DNA of 64,000 bases from NCBI GenBank assembly GCA_031429105.1, contig JANOYV010000108.1, positions 53,529 through 117,528 of the forward strand. Reading direction: 5' to 3'. Below, piece after piece: positions 16,362 through 24,995 of the stretch. Under the pieces are notes generated by a model that did no database searches, was not told the origin of the DNA, and worked only from the letters and a program-made list of their open reading frames with translations. Both the position numbers and the translations under genes were made by a program. Within the stretch, counting starts at the first letter, position 1. The number at the start of each line of letters is the position of its first letter. The stretch is from JAKFWF01 sp031429105 (GTDB taxonomy: Bacteria > Pseudomonadota > Alphaproteobacteria > Rhizobiales > Hyphomicrobiaceae).

Positions 16362-17558
16362 TCAGGGCAACTTAAAAATTTTAGTATAGAAGTCTGCATC
16401 AATTGCAGAGTTGTCCGGTAGCAGACGGAGCTTTGTGCGCAGCAAACGAACGGCGCGGCGCGTGTCCTCTGTGAAGCTGCGGCTGTCCCGGAAGCCACTA
16501 ACTTCGTTCGGTGCCAGCTTCTGAACCGCAATCGTGAGCAACTGGTGCAAGGCATCGATGCGCTCTTCATTGTTGAACGCGAATTTCTCGAACACAGTAA
16601 GGAAGGGCGCACCGTTGCAAAGCTTCTTTTCGGCGACGATTGCGTCCTTCTCCTCCCGGGCTAGGGGCCCCGCCGCGAAAGATCCGATGGCCTGGCGATA
16701 CTCGGTGACGGCCACATCCAGTGAACCGCCATTGGTCAGGCACAAACCGTGACGCACGGCCAAGTCGTTTGGCGTCGGAGACGTTGCGGGCACACCGACG
16801 CTGGCGCTGACAAGAACCGGCAGGGCATCTAGCACCTGCAGCGCAGGAGCCTGCCGGACGATGGCGTCCTTGCGGGTTGTTCCGACGTAATTGGCATTGA
16901 GCTTGATGGCCTTGAGCTCTGCTTCGATGGTCACCGGCAGGCAGAGGCGAAGGTAGCCGCGGACGACATAATGCGCAGATGCCGGGTTCAGTAGTTTCCC
17001 GCGAATCCTGTCGTCGAGCAGTAACCGGTACTGCGTCTGCAGCTTACGCACTATGCGTTCGACGATGTCAGGCTCCTCGGACAGCAGGACTGCCGAATAG
17101 TATTCGTCCATAGTGCCCTGGCCGAAATCGAAGGCGGCCTTAAGGATGGTTAGCGCCTTGACCCCCGGGTTGGTCAGGCCGACGATCGTGGTCGCGGCTC
17201 CGCCGATGTTTGTTATCGCGCGCCTCGCAACAACTCTGTCGCGCCGCGCATGGTCGAGGGAGGCGAGGTAGCCGCCGCAGCGCTCTTCGATGTCGTTGAG
17301 CGCGGCCTGGACCACCTCGTTCCAGATGTCGCGCCCGTCGCAGGCCGGCCGGCCTGCGCGCCGGCACATGGTCACGAAATATTGGCGTGCATTGATGACG
17401 CGATCTTCGGTTTCTCCCTGCCGGTAGACTTCGTCGCCAATGCCCTGCGTCAGGAGACCCGGACCCGCACAGCCCGACACAACAACAGGGAGCGCAAGAA
17501 GGCCAAAGAGCCAGAGAACCGAACGACTGAGCCCATAAAACATGACAGCCTCATTCAC
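16362..17558 (-). CDS. lipoprotein, paralog of the upstream gene
   Basis: A 398-residue protein with a lipoprotein signal: a hydrophobic stretch (VLWLFGLLALPVVVS) and lipobox VSGC with the modified Cys at about residue 30. The mature part begins with RQYFVTMCRRAG, NDIEERCGGYLASLDHARRD and ends the shared region with RGYLRLCLPVTIEAELK. These features recur in the same order in the upstream gene product, so the two are paralogs; this one has an extra 170-residue C-terminal domain. Start GTG 17558 overlaps the upstream stop; an ATG at 17543 is an alternative. Function unknown; anchored in the inner or outer membrane. Confidence 0.7.
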   Translation of the reverse strand: MNEAVMFYGLSRSVLWLFGLLALPVVVSGCAGPGLLTQGIGDEVYRQGETEDRVINARQYFVTMCRRAGRPACDGRDIWNEVVQAALNDIEERCGGYLASLDHARRDRVVARRAITNIGGAATTIVGLTNPGVKALTILKAAFDFGQGTMDEYYSAVLLSEEPDIVERIVRKLQTQYRLLLDDRIRGKLLNPASAHYVVRGYLRLCLPVTIEAELKAIKLNANYVGTTRKDAIVRQAPALQVLDALPVLVSASVGVPATSPTPNDLAVRHGLCLTNGGSLDVAVTEYRQAIGSFAAGPLAREEKDAIVAEKKLCNGAPFLTVFEKFAFNNEERIDALHQLLTIAVQKLAPNEVSGFRDSRSFTEDTRRAVRLLRTKLRLLPDNSAIDADFYTKIFKLP

Positions 17559-18361
17559 TTGCGTACGGCCAGCGCGCCAACGTCGGGATCAATGCGCCGC
17601 GCTGGCTGTGCGACGGCCGGCAAGGCCGCTCGTGAGAGCAGGAGACGTTCGACCGGTGGTGGTGGCGTCGGCGGCGCGAAGAAGACAAGGTCGTCGATCC
17701 CCTCGGAGATCGCTGCCTCGATCGATGCAGGGAGGCAGATGCGCAGATAGCTGCGGATTACGTAATAGGCATCCGAACGCGATGCCAGCGGCATATAGCG
17801 AACCGCACCGCCGCTGTCCTTGACGCCGTCGCGCAGAGCGACCCTGAATGCTGTCTGCCGCTTCAAGATGAGCTGTTGGACGTCCGTGGGTGGCACCGCC
17901 AGCAAGAGCCGGGAATAGTACGTGTTAATGCTGTTTTCGCCAAGATTGAAGGCTGCTTGGACAATCGCGATTGCCCGCGCTCCCCGTTGCGAAGCTTTGT
18001 CCAACATCTGCCCCAACACCGTGTTGGTCGCAGTGCTCGTCCGCGTCAGCATGGCGATATAGCTGTCGCCCTCGCGTTTGGCACGGTGTAACGAGTTGAC
18101 GTACATCTCGCAACGGTCGTCAATGTCGTTTAGGGCGACATACGTAGCCCGTTCCCAGTCGCCCGCATCATTCACCCTGCATTTGCCGTCCACCGCCCCG
18201 GCGCCTTGGCACATGAGCTTGAAATAGCCGTCCTGAAGGTCCACGCGATTATGCGTGTCGCCAACGAGCAAGGTCGTACCAGGGCCCGCTAGCAAGGTTG
18301 TTGCGCGATCAGAACAACCTGTCAGGACCGTCGCGAGCAGAATGGACGCTAGAATACGCAT
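17555..18361 (-). CDS. lipoprotein, first gene of the envelope cluster
   Basis: A 268-residue lipoprotein: MRILASILLATVLTGCSDR gives a classic signal with lipobox LTGC. The start ATG 18361 is preferred over GTG 18370 because the signal peptide then begins with MR. It shares with the downstream gene the sequence features YFKLMCQ, NDIDDRCEMYVNSLHRAKRE, AAFNLGENSINTYYSRLLL and IRSYLRICLPASIEA. It ends in a Pro/Ala-rich tail (FFAPPTPPPPVERLL). The paired Cys residues may form disulfides in the periplasm. Function unknown. Confidence 0.7.
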   Translation of the reverse strand: MRILASILLATVLTGCSDRATTLLAGPGTTLLVGDTHNRVDLQDGYFKLMCQGAGAVDGKCRVNDAGDWERATYVALNDIDDRCEMYVNSLHRAKREGDSYIAMLTRTSTATNTVLGQMLDKASQRGARAIAIVQAAFNLGENSINTYYSRLLLAVPPTDVQQLILKRQTAFRVALRDGVKDSGGAVRYMPLASRSDAYYVIRSYLRICLPASIEAAISEGIDDLVFFAPPTPPPPVERLLLSRAALPAVAQPARRIDPDVGALAVRK

Positions 18362-18370
18362 CACGCACAC

Positions 18371-18977
18371 ATCAATGCCAAACCGTTAGGTCATGCTAAA
18401 CGCAAAGGAGCTGTCTGCACAGATTTGTGTGAAATTCTTGCAACAAATTCTTGCAGTGTCACTGAGGCACCACACGTCTCGTGACTCCCCGTGCATAGAG
18501 GCGGTGCCCGCCAACGACTTGTGCTACGGGAAAATCGTACGTCAGCATCCGAATGGCCCTATCACCGGCCCGTGAAAGTTTCGGTTCGGAATTTCTCGAC
18601 ACGGGCCATATCGACTCTTTGTTGGCGCACGGGCACGCCGGAGGCGTGCTTCCAGCTCAGTGGCGAGTTCATGCTTAAGATGATTTTCTCGCAGCTCGGC
18701 AGAAGATTTGTGATCGACGCAGCGACACTGGCCAGCTCACCGGAGTTGGCCCACTATGCAATCGTTTTTGATGTGTTCCAAAGGTTTCAGCGGGCGCGCT
18801 ATGCCCGCCCGACGGCGTGCGGGCATCTCACTCCTTATCTAGTAATCCTGTTCCGTTGCTACTCGAACCTTAATTACGCGCGGTGTCGTCTCGTCGAAAA
18901 ATCGGCGGGACTTTTTTGTGCGCGGCGGCTTCATCTCGGCGATCGCAATCGAGCAGTATTCGATCAGGTCGTAACCC
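18371..18977. other. gene-free stretch upstream of the lipoprotein cluster
   Basis: No frame in this 607-bp stretch has convincing coding character. It should contain the promoter of the leftward lipoprotein cluster but I cannot pick out a clear one. Some GC-rich local hairpins are present (for example near 18800-18825). Confidence 0.5.
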
Positions 18978-19266
18978 CGCCCCCAAAGGTCGCGGCCGGT
19001 GCCGCGACCTCATGCTTTTGGGTGCGAAAAAATGGCCGGCCTAGATTGCATCGTGAGCCCGAACTCTGCCGGCCATGCGCACCCGAACGTGAGCGCGACT
19101 GTCATCAGAGGCATCTAGGACATCGCGCGCACGCGGCAGCCCGTACCCCGCACGACCACGGGCGGGGGACAGTTCGCAACCGTCGCGGCAGAGACGCGCA
19201 ACCGGGACCAAGAACCTGGAGGGCAAAAGCATGAGGTCGCGGCACCGGCCGCGACCTTTGGGGGCG
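18978..19266. repeat. 289-bp element bounded by perfect 43-bp inverted repeats with internal hairpins
   Basis: Bases 18978-19020 are the exact reverse complement of 19224-19266. Each arm contains its own stem, AGGTCGCGGC, loop CGGT, GCCGCGACCT. The 203-bp spacer holds a third stem (TGGCCGGC and GCCGGCCA, 27 bases apart, flanked by GGGTGCG/CGCACCC). No protein-coding frame in it is convincing. The form resembles a REP doublet (REPIN) or a MITE-like non-autonomous element. Confidence 0.85.
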
Positions 19267-19322
19267 CATTTACAGGGGATTTTTGAGCTTTACGGGTGGT
19301 TTTCTAGAATCTACCGCCAAAA

Positions 19323-20705
19323 CTACCGCCGTACCCGCCTGCAAGGCGTCGGGGGGATCCCCGTCTCGAGCTTGAGGAAGGCATTGATTGTTGCTTCGAC
19401 CTTAGCCCGAGTCTTCGAATAATGTCGACGAGATTGTTGGATGACCTTTTTGGCGTGTCTGGAGAGGCCGTGGATGGGCAGGTCGTGACTCGGAGGGGGA
19501 GGTAGCCCAAAGCGCACCGGAAACGGTTCCAGCGCCTCGCCGTGGTCAAGTAGACGGCACCAAGCCGTACCGACCGATTGCCCCATAAGTTCGGTTTCGT
19601 AGAGCGGCTGCATTTCGGTTGCGAGTAATTTTGCATCCTCGACACCGATGCGAAACACGATCATCGAGCCGACGTTGCCGAGTAGAGCTGAGCGGGTCTG
19701 ATCGTTTAGTTGTTGCAAATACTGGTTGGCGACAGTGAGTCCAAGCCGGTACTTTCTGGCCTCAGCCAGCAAAACGGGAAAGCTGTCGGTGGTGAAGTTT
19801 TGAAATTCGTCGATGTACAAGTGAAAGTCGCGGCGTAGATGTTCAGGTGTGTCGGTGCGCGTCATCGCGGCTTGTTCAAATCCCGCGACCAGCAAGGAGC
19901 CTAGGATCTGCGCGTCGGCATCGCCGAGCAATCCTTTTGATAAGTCAGCGATGAGGATGCGGCCTTCGTCCATGAAGTGGCGGGGGTGGAACGTCGATCG
20001 TGATTGCCCGAGCACGTTGCGCAATGCCGGAGAAGCGAGGAACGAGAGTTTATTTAGTAAAGGTTGATCAAGTTCGCCACCGAGCCGGTCATCGAGACGT
20101 GGGTACTCCAGCAGCCAGTAGTGCTTAGTTAGAGGATCAAAGGCGTTGGCAACCACTTTCGCGCGCCAGACCTCGTCGTCGAGCAACCGGATCAGATGCA
20201 GCAAAGTCGCGTCGCCCTGGTCGAGGAGAACCGCGAGTGCAAACCGCAACAGACGTTCAACACGGGGCCCCCATGACGTACCAAAGTTGCTGCGAAACAT
20301 GCCGATCAGGCGAGACACCAAAGCCGGGCGTGCGTCGGGAGGGACATCTTCGAGGAGGTTGAACGAGATGGGATGCTCAAGGTCGGATGGACAGAAATAC
20401 AACACGTGGTCGATGCGGTGACGCGGGATATATTCGAGGCATTCTTTGGCGAGGTCGCCGTGTGGGTCGATTAAGGCGACGCCGGCGCCATGCGCAACAT
20501 CATGCGCGAATAAGGTTTTGAGAAGTGTGGATTTACCCACGCCGGAACGGCCGATGAGCGCTACGTGTTGCCGACGGTCGACGGGGTAGAGGTGAACGGG
20601 GATCTGGCCAGTGTAGCCTGGCCGCAGTCCAATCGCCACGGGCTGTGGATCAGAATTTGCTACGGGTGCGGGGTGCGCCAACAGTGTGTCGAAGTGTGCA
20701 GACAT
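19323..20705 (-). CDS. type IV secretion coupling (TraD/VirD4-like) ATPase
   Basis: A 460-residue ATPase: HVALIGRSGVGKSTLLKTL (Walker A, about residues 52-60), VALIDPHGDLAKE, HPISFNLLEDV (the coupling-protein FNLL box), a long helical domain, DFHLYIDEFQNFTTDSF (Walker B, about 297) and LLAEARKYRLGLTVANQYLQQL. The order and spacing fit the soluble coupling-protein subfamily that lacks the N-terminal membrane helices. It is a second, distinct ATPase of this kind in the element (the other at 9727). It is divergent from rep. The C-terminus is basic. No clear ribosome site precedes ATG 20705. Confidence 0.85.
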   Translation of the reverse strand: MSAHFDTLLAHPAPVANSDPQPVAIGLRPGYTGQIPVHLYPVDRRQHVALIGRSGVGKSTLLKTLFAHDVAHGAGVALIDPHGDLAKECLEYIPRHRIDHVLYFCPSDLEHPISFNLLEDVPPDARPALVSRLIGMFRSNFGTSWGPRVERLLRFALAVLLDQGDATLLHLIRLLDDEVWRAKVVANAFDPLTKHYWLLEYPRLDDRLGGELDQPLLNKLSFLASPALRNVLGQSRSTFHPRHFMDEGRILIADLSKGLLGDADAQILGSLLVAGFEQAAMTRTDTPEHLRRDFHLYIDEFQNFTTDSFPVLLAEARKYRLGLTVANQYLQQLNDQTRSALLGNVGSMIVFRIGVEDAKLLATEMQPLYETELMGQSVGTAWCRLLDHGEALEPFPVRFGLPPPPSHDLPIHGLSRHAKKVIQQSRRHYSKTRAKVEATINAFLKLETGIPPTPCRRVRR

Positions 20706-21148
20706 AGGCCAACACCGATGCGCACTCTTGGGTTTGACGGAACCTCAGAGCACCCACGGTGACCGCTGTCAGGCGGCGACGGTGTGGGATGACGGAGCTT
20801 GGCCGCATCGTGACAGCGGCTCCGGCGGAACGCGGTGCTGGCCTAGAACGGCAAAAGCCAGTTGTAAGAATTAGTCTAGCATGCACATGTGTTAAAGTGG
20901 TCGCAGCGACAGGGAACAACAGGCGGCGCATGAGGTGCTGCTATACGGCGCTAGCTAGCAGATCGAGTGTCGGCATTTGCGTCCCCTCCGGTTCAATGTG
21001 TTCGGCTCGATGCATGCAAGTTCGCGCCGCCGTTTTCGGTTCTGGCTGTGGTTCTCACCCATCTAAGTCAACCCTGTTTATCTTTTAGCCTTAACATTTT
21101 GTTTAGGCCGCTAGGGCGCGTCGCAGTGGCGCGATTTCTTCTCAATTG
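20706..21148. other. intergenic region upstream of the iterons
   Basis: No gene is seen between the two divergent genes. The part 21060-21145 is AT-rich (GTTTATCTTTTAGCC, TAACATTTTGTTTAGG) and directly abuts the iterons, so it is the likely strand-opening region of the replication origin. Confidence 0.5.
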
Positions 21149-21254
21149 TGATGAGGAAACCCCCACGTTGCGATGAGGTCTGCCCCACGGATCGATGAGG
21201 AAACCCCCACCCGACGATGAGTAATGTCCCACCGTTCGGTGAGGAAAGCCCCAC
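21149..21254 (+). repeat. five 22-bp iterons (plasmid-type replication origin)
   Basis: Units of 18 bp start at 21149, 21171, 21193, 21215 and 21237, exactly 22 bp apart. The first and third are TGATGAGGAAACCCCCAC and CGATGAGGAAACCCCCAC; the others differ at a few positions. Direct repeats with helical-turn phasing just upstream of a Rep_3-type initiator gene are the hallmark of theta-replicating iteron plasmids. Confidence 0.92.
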
Positions 21255-21266
21255 TGAGGGTTTCCG

Positions 21267-21275
21267 CTATCCACA
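21267..21275 (+). promoter_or_regulatory. DnaA-box-like site
   Basis: CTATCCACA matches the DnaA box TTATCCACA at 8 of 9 positions, 13 bp after the last iteron, as in many iteron origins. Confidence 0.55.
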
Positions 21276-21312
21276 GGTCTACGGAGAGGGAAGCGGGATT
21301 GGCTCATCGGAG

Positions 21313-22419
21313 ATGTTAGACTGCGTGGATATGGAAATTACTTCGGGACGTGTTGTCGTCGTTGGCGCCGATTGCGACAAGGGCAAGATTGCGATCCGCC
21401 GCAACGAGTTGGTACTCGGGCATTTCCGATTGTCGGTGTGGGCGCAACGTTTGTTCTTGATCCTAGTGGCGCACGTAGATGCGGCCACAGACGAGACGAC
21501 GACGTTCCGTTTTCAGGTGAGCGAGTTGGCGCGCATGGTCGGTATCGACCGCTCCAAACTTTACAGTGACTTGGTTGGTGCCATCTATGAACTTGAACGC
21601 ACCAAGGTGAACATAGACCGGATAGACGGCAAGCCGGGGTATCTGCAAGTGGGCCTAGTCCAGAACAAGCAGGCGTTTTCTGGAAGTGACGGCAAGGCGC
21701 TGCGCGTGGCGGACGGCAGCATTGAATTCTTTTTGCACCGGGAGTTGATGCCCTACATCAAGGAGCTGTCGAGCCGCTTCTCGCAAACAGAATTGGTCTA
21801 TGCGTTACGGCTGCGGTCGTCGTTCTCGCAGAAGATGTACGATATTTTGAAGGCCAACCGCTGGCGGGGGATGGTCTACGAGGTGGGCATGGATGAACTG
21901 AAAGGCATGCTGGCGCTCAAGGATGGCGAGTACGCCAAGTTCGGCGATTTCCGCCGCAATGTGCTCGAGGTGTCAGAAAAAGAAATCAACCAGAAGACGG
22001 ATGTGCGGTTCAATTGGGAGGCGCAGAAGCACGGCAAGCGAGTGGGCGCAGTGCGTTTTCACTTCTCCGGCAAACCCGGCGCCGAGATTGAATTCCTGCC
22101 CGGCACGCAGAACGATGCGCTTCTGCAACGGTTGGTGCGCGCTGGTGTGAAAGCTGAAAAAGCTGCCGACATCATCCGGCTTTACGGATCAACCGATCCG
22201 GCACGCATCGCGTGGCACTTGGATGAGGCCTTGCGCAAGTACAAGGCTGGCAAGCTGAAAAGCCCGGCGGGTTGGATACTGAGCGGTATCAAGAAGGACT
22301 ACCGGCCGCAGCGGTCGTTGTTTGAGGTGCGGGGCGAAGTGCACCGGCCCCATCATCGGAGACAGCAGCTGAGAGAAGAGCGGCACATTGGTGAGGTGGT
22401 GTCGCAGCCTCCTCAATAA
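21313..22419 (+). CDS. rep: replication initiator (Rep_3/RepB family)
   Basis: A 368-residue initiator from ATG 21313. ELVLGHFRLSVWAQRLFLILVAHVD followed by FRFQVSELARMVGIDRSKLYSDL is the first winged helix of Rep_3 proteins, and YALRLRSSFSQKMYDILK with EVGMDELKGMLAL the second; the C-terminal part (RLVRAGVKAEKAADIIRLYG and a Lys-rich tail) follows. Rep_3 proteins bind iterons and open the origin. The frame is open back to an ATG at 21217, but that lies inside iteron 4, so a start after the array (21313 or 21331) is more likely; no start has a good ribosome site. The Rep probably represses its own gene through the iterons. Confidence 0.9.
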   Translation: MLDCVDMEITSGRVVVVGADCDKGKIAIRRNELVLGHFRLSVWAQRLFLILVAHVDAATDETTTFRFQVSELARMVGIDRSKLYSDLVGAIYELERTKVNIDRIDGKPGYLQVGLVQNKQAFSGSDGKALRVADGSIEFFLHRELMPYIKELSSRFSQTELVYALRLRSSFSQKMYDILKANRWRGMVYEVGMDELKGMLALKDGEYAKFGDFRRNVLEVSEKEINQKTDVRFNWEAQKHGKRVGAVRFHFSGKPGAEIEFLPGTQNDALLQRLVRAGVKAEKAADIIRLYGSTDPARIAWHLDEALRKYKAGKLKSPAGWILSGIKKDYRPQRSLFEVRGEVHRPHHRRQQLREERHIGEVVSQPPQ

Positions 22420-22502
22420 AATATTGGCAATTTCTCGCTTGCCAGAACCACAAATAATGTTCGACACTAAAACAATTCCGAATACTGAAGAGAGGTGTAC
22501 GA

Positions 22503-23414
22503 GTGCGAAATGAAGTTGGGAACGATAATGGAAGCGCAGATGTTTTGTTAGGGCAATTGGGGGCGGTAGTAAGGGTCGACACTCAGCAGTCTTCGAACTG
22601 GCAGGGGAGCGAGGATTACATCAGTAAACTGCTTGGGCACGCGGAGGGTGGCACAGACCTCGCTAAGCGTGCCGTAGTCGACGCACTTGCAATATGCGTC
22701 AGCCTCAAACATGCAATTTTTGATGTACCACATTTTCTTCATGCGTTGGCTGAGTCGCAGGAAGGACGAGAGGGTTTCGCCAGATTAGCCATTGACGCCG
22801 AGAAAGTGCGGCTGAATTGCTGGAATACTTTGAAAGAATCAACGCGGCGCGGGCAGAGCGTCACCACACCGCAACCGTCGCCTGAAATCGGCGAAATTAA
22901 TAAAGAGGCACAGTTGATCGCGGGCAGGCGAGAAGCCGGAAACCGCAAGGTTCAGCTAGCGGACTTTCTCGAAGCGATTTCAAAAGACCCGTTGCGGCAA
23001 AAATTTGCGGCTTATCTACCCAGCAACGAGGACATTCCCACCGTCGAAAGGAGCCGTAAGAGTGTAGCGGCTATAGAAGTCTTGGTGGAGCGTGAGCTGT
23101 CTGGCTCACTGGAAAAAATCAACACACTGGTGAAGCAATTCCATGTCGTGAACGCGATCGGAACCTCCATCGGGGTTTTCGAGGTGAGCCCGCCTAACAC
23201 ACCACCGCCCCTGATCAAAGACCGTCTCCGGTTGATCGTTGGAACGCTGGCCGAAGTCGAGGGAGGTATAAAGAAACTTTCTGAGCAAGTGATAAGCGTC
23301 GACAAGCACACCAAGAATGTCCGGTCAATTGCTGTAGCGGCTGCGGTCGGCGCAGCGCTAGCTGCAATAGCGTCCAGCGTCGCTGTCGTCTATTTGCTTT
23401 ACAGCAAGCTATAA
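22503..23414 (+). CDS. Clp N-domain-like protein with C-terminal membrane anchor
   Basis: A 303-residue protein. Residues 40-110 (LLGHAEGGTDLAKRAVVDAL, HAIFDVPHFLHALAESQEG, EKVRLNCWNTL) resemble the helical N-domain repeat of ClpA/ClpB, which recognises substrates. The middle is a coiled coil and the end is a single hydrophobic segment (AVAAAVGAALAAIASSVAVV) followed by YLLYSKL, giving a tail anchor. There is no ATPase domain. It starts at GTG 22503 with AGAGG upstream, 84 bases after rep. A membrane sensor or adaptor role in a defence cassette is possible but unproven. Confidence 0.6.
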   Translation: MRNEVGNDNGSADVLLGQLGAVVRVDTQQSSNWQGSEDYISKLLGHAEGGTDLAKRAVVDALAICVSLKHAIFDVPHFLHALAESQEGREGFARLAIDAEKVRLNCWNTLKESTRRGQSVTTPQPSPEIGEINKEAQLIAGRREAGNRKVQLADFLEAISKDPLRQKFAAYLPSNEDIPTVERSRKSVAAIEVLVERELSGSLEKINTLVKQFHVVNAIGTSIGVFEVSPPNTPPPLIKDRLRLIVGTLAEVEGGIKKLSEQVISVDKHTKNVRSIAVAAAVGAALAAIASSVAVVYLLYSKL

Positions 23415-23426
23415 TGTGTTGGCCAC

Positions 23427-23789
23427 TTACCATTCCAAAAGTAGTGAGTTCGCTCGAAAGACGTGACCAAGATCCCGACAACGCAGCCAATCGGTCAAAA
23501 GTGAAGCGTCATAAATTCCCATGGACGAATTAAAAATAGCGTCAACCTCATGATCGAAGGAAGGGATCTGTGACACGTGCACTGACCTCTCTTTTCTCTT
23601 TGCAGCTGCTGACACGGCTTCAAATAATGAAGGGGCGTTGCGATCGAGCAGAGAATGAAATGCGTTACGTTGCCGCTCGGTAAATCGGCCTTCGCGTGTG
23701 TCAGCGAACGCCAACTGGCTTTCAACATCGCGCAGGGCTTGACTGATAATGCGCGGCTCGGGATGAGGTGTGGGTCTTTCCATATGCAT
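23427..23789 (-). CDS. small hypothetical protein, paralog of the 27303 gene
   Basis: A 120-residue helical protein: ISQALRDVESQ, ERQRNAFHSLLDRNAPSLFEAV, then YDASLLTDWLRCRDLGHVF and an end LLLEW. The product of 27303-27671 has the same order of motifs (IGQALRAVERQ, CDASMFNDWLTGKDLSHLF, LSLNW), so the two are divergent paralogs. No known family. The pair brackets the hydrolase and ATPase genes, which suggests a repeated partner or immunity module. The 300 bp upstream (23790-24096) hold no gene. Confidence 0.6.
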   Translation of the reverse strand: MHMERPTPHPEPRIISQALRDVESQLAFADTREGRFTERQRNAFHSLLDRNAPSLFEAVSAAAKRKERSVHVSQIPSFDHEVDAIFNSSMGIYDASLLTDWLRCRDLGHVFRANSLLLEW

Positions 23790-24096
23790 GTTAAATTAGC
23801 CTTTAATGCGCCTAGTGTAGCATGAACGCATGGGCCCACTGTTTGTTGCGGCTGTGTGAACAAGCGGATGAACGGCGGATTATCGATTGCTCCGCGTGCA
23901 ACGAAGCGCTGTCGCATAAATCAGCTGTCGAGTGAAATTAGTGACAGGAAGTTGCAGTTGTAAGTTCGATGATTCTAAGCATGGCGCCTAGTGCACAGTA
24001 GTGACCTCGCCGCCAAAATATTCTGAATTTGCGATATTTATTACGGTAGCGCAGAGAGTTGGCGCTTACAAGTTTGCTGTTGAGACGGGAGCTTGA

Positions 24097-24987
24097 GTGA
24101 AGTTTGAACCTTTTGAAATCTATTACATTGCGCTTGGGGCGTTCGTTGGCCTTTGTGCGATGCTCATATTTCTGCCGGGAGAGACGTTGCTACGTACTGT
24201 GCGGCGTATTCCGCTCTCTGCTATTATGGTCATCTGCCTGCTTTGGCTTGGCACGTTGCTCGCCTACAGCATCTGGCGCAGTAAGGAGCTGGACGTCTCT
24301 GTGTCCGCCCACCGGGTGGTCCCCAACAGCACCAACGTACTCGTCTTGATCTATGGCTGGACGGGTGACCAGGAAACCTGGTCGACAATTGTCCCTCTCC
24401 TCAAAAGCGATACGAGATTGGCCGCCTTTGAAATTCAGAGCATCAATTTTGCTTCATCCAATTTTTTTGACAGAAACCGCAATCTTGAAGCCATCGGTCG
24501 GCACGTGTTGGGTGTTTTCCGCGGGTCGAACCTAAAAGAGAAACAAATCTCCATCGTCACGCACAGTACGGGCGGGTTGCTGGCGCGACAGGCGATTCTG
24601 GAGGCACAGGACAGCGGTAACCCCATCAATGTCAGGCATTTAATCTCACTAGCCGCGCCCCACGGCGGGACTGACGTTGCCCAGCTCGCGACTCACCTCG
24701 GGGTCTCTCAACGCCTCCTGTTGGATTTGCTTCCACAATCGCCTTATCTTCGAAAACTCGAGGTGCGTTGGTTGCAACATCGAATGTCGGCAGCTGGACA
24801 GTTTATCGCCGAGACTTGTATCGTTGGCTCTGATGATCGTGTAGTTCCGCGTCAAAGCGCCAGCGCCGCGTGCCAACGGTTCCGTTTAATTGACGGATCC
24901 GGGCATGCTGACATTCAACGACCGACCAGCATGACAGACCGACGATATGATATCGTTACAGAGACGCTCTTGGACGCACCCCTTTAG
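24097..24987 (+). CDS. membrane-anchored alpha/beta hydrolase (lipase/PGAP1-like)
   Basis: A 296-residue protein with two N-terminal membrane segments (about residues 8-28 and 39-57), then an alpha/beta-hydrolase domain: NVLVLIYGWTGDQETW (oxyanion region), SIVTHSTGGLLARQA with nucleophile Ser156, LISLAAPHGGTDVAQL as in lipases and PGAP1/DUF676 esterases, VGSDDRVVPRQS with the acid near 246, and DGSGHADIQ with His near 269. The triad is complete. GGGAG precedes the GTG start. Membrane-anchored lipases can act as cell-killing effectors in defence systems; it converges with the ATPase gene 8 bp away. Confidence 0.75.
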   Translation: MKFEPFEIYYIALGAFVGLCAMLIFLPGETLLRTVRRIPLSAIMVICLLWLGTLLAYSIWRSKELDVSVSAHRVVPNSTNVLVLIYGWTGDQETWSTIVPLLKSDTRLAAFEIQSINFASSNFFDRNRNLEAIGRHVLGVFRGSNLKEKQISIVTHSTGGLLARQAILEAQDSGNPINVRHLISLAAPHGGTDVAQLATHLGVSQRLLLDLLPQSPYLRKLEVRWLQHRMSAAGQFIAETCIVGSDDRVVPRQSASAACQRFRLIDGSGHADIQRPTSMTDRRYDIVTETLLDAPL

Positions 24988-24995
24988 AGTGGCAT

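Noticed and set aside
18491..19234. Long plus-strand reading frame of 247 codons
   Set aside because: Its residues are rich in Arg/Cys/His without any domain pattern, and its second half runs through the hairpin-rich inverted repeat; it is a GC-rich shadow frame.
21217..21312. Rep start at ATG 21217
   Set aside because: This codon lies inside iteron 4, so translation from it would make the origin part of the gene; a start after the array is more likely, though not proven.
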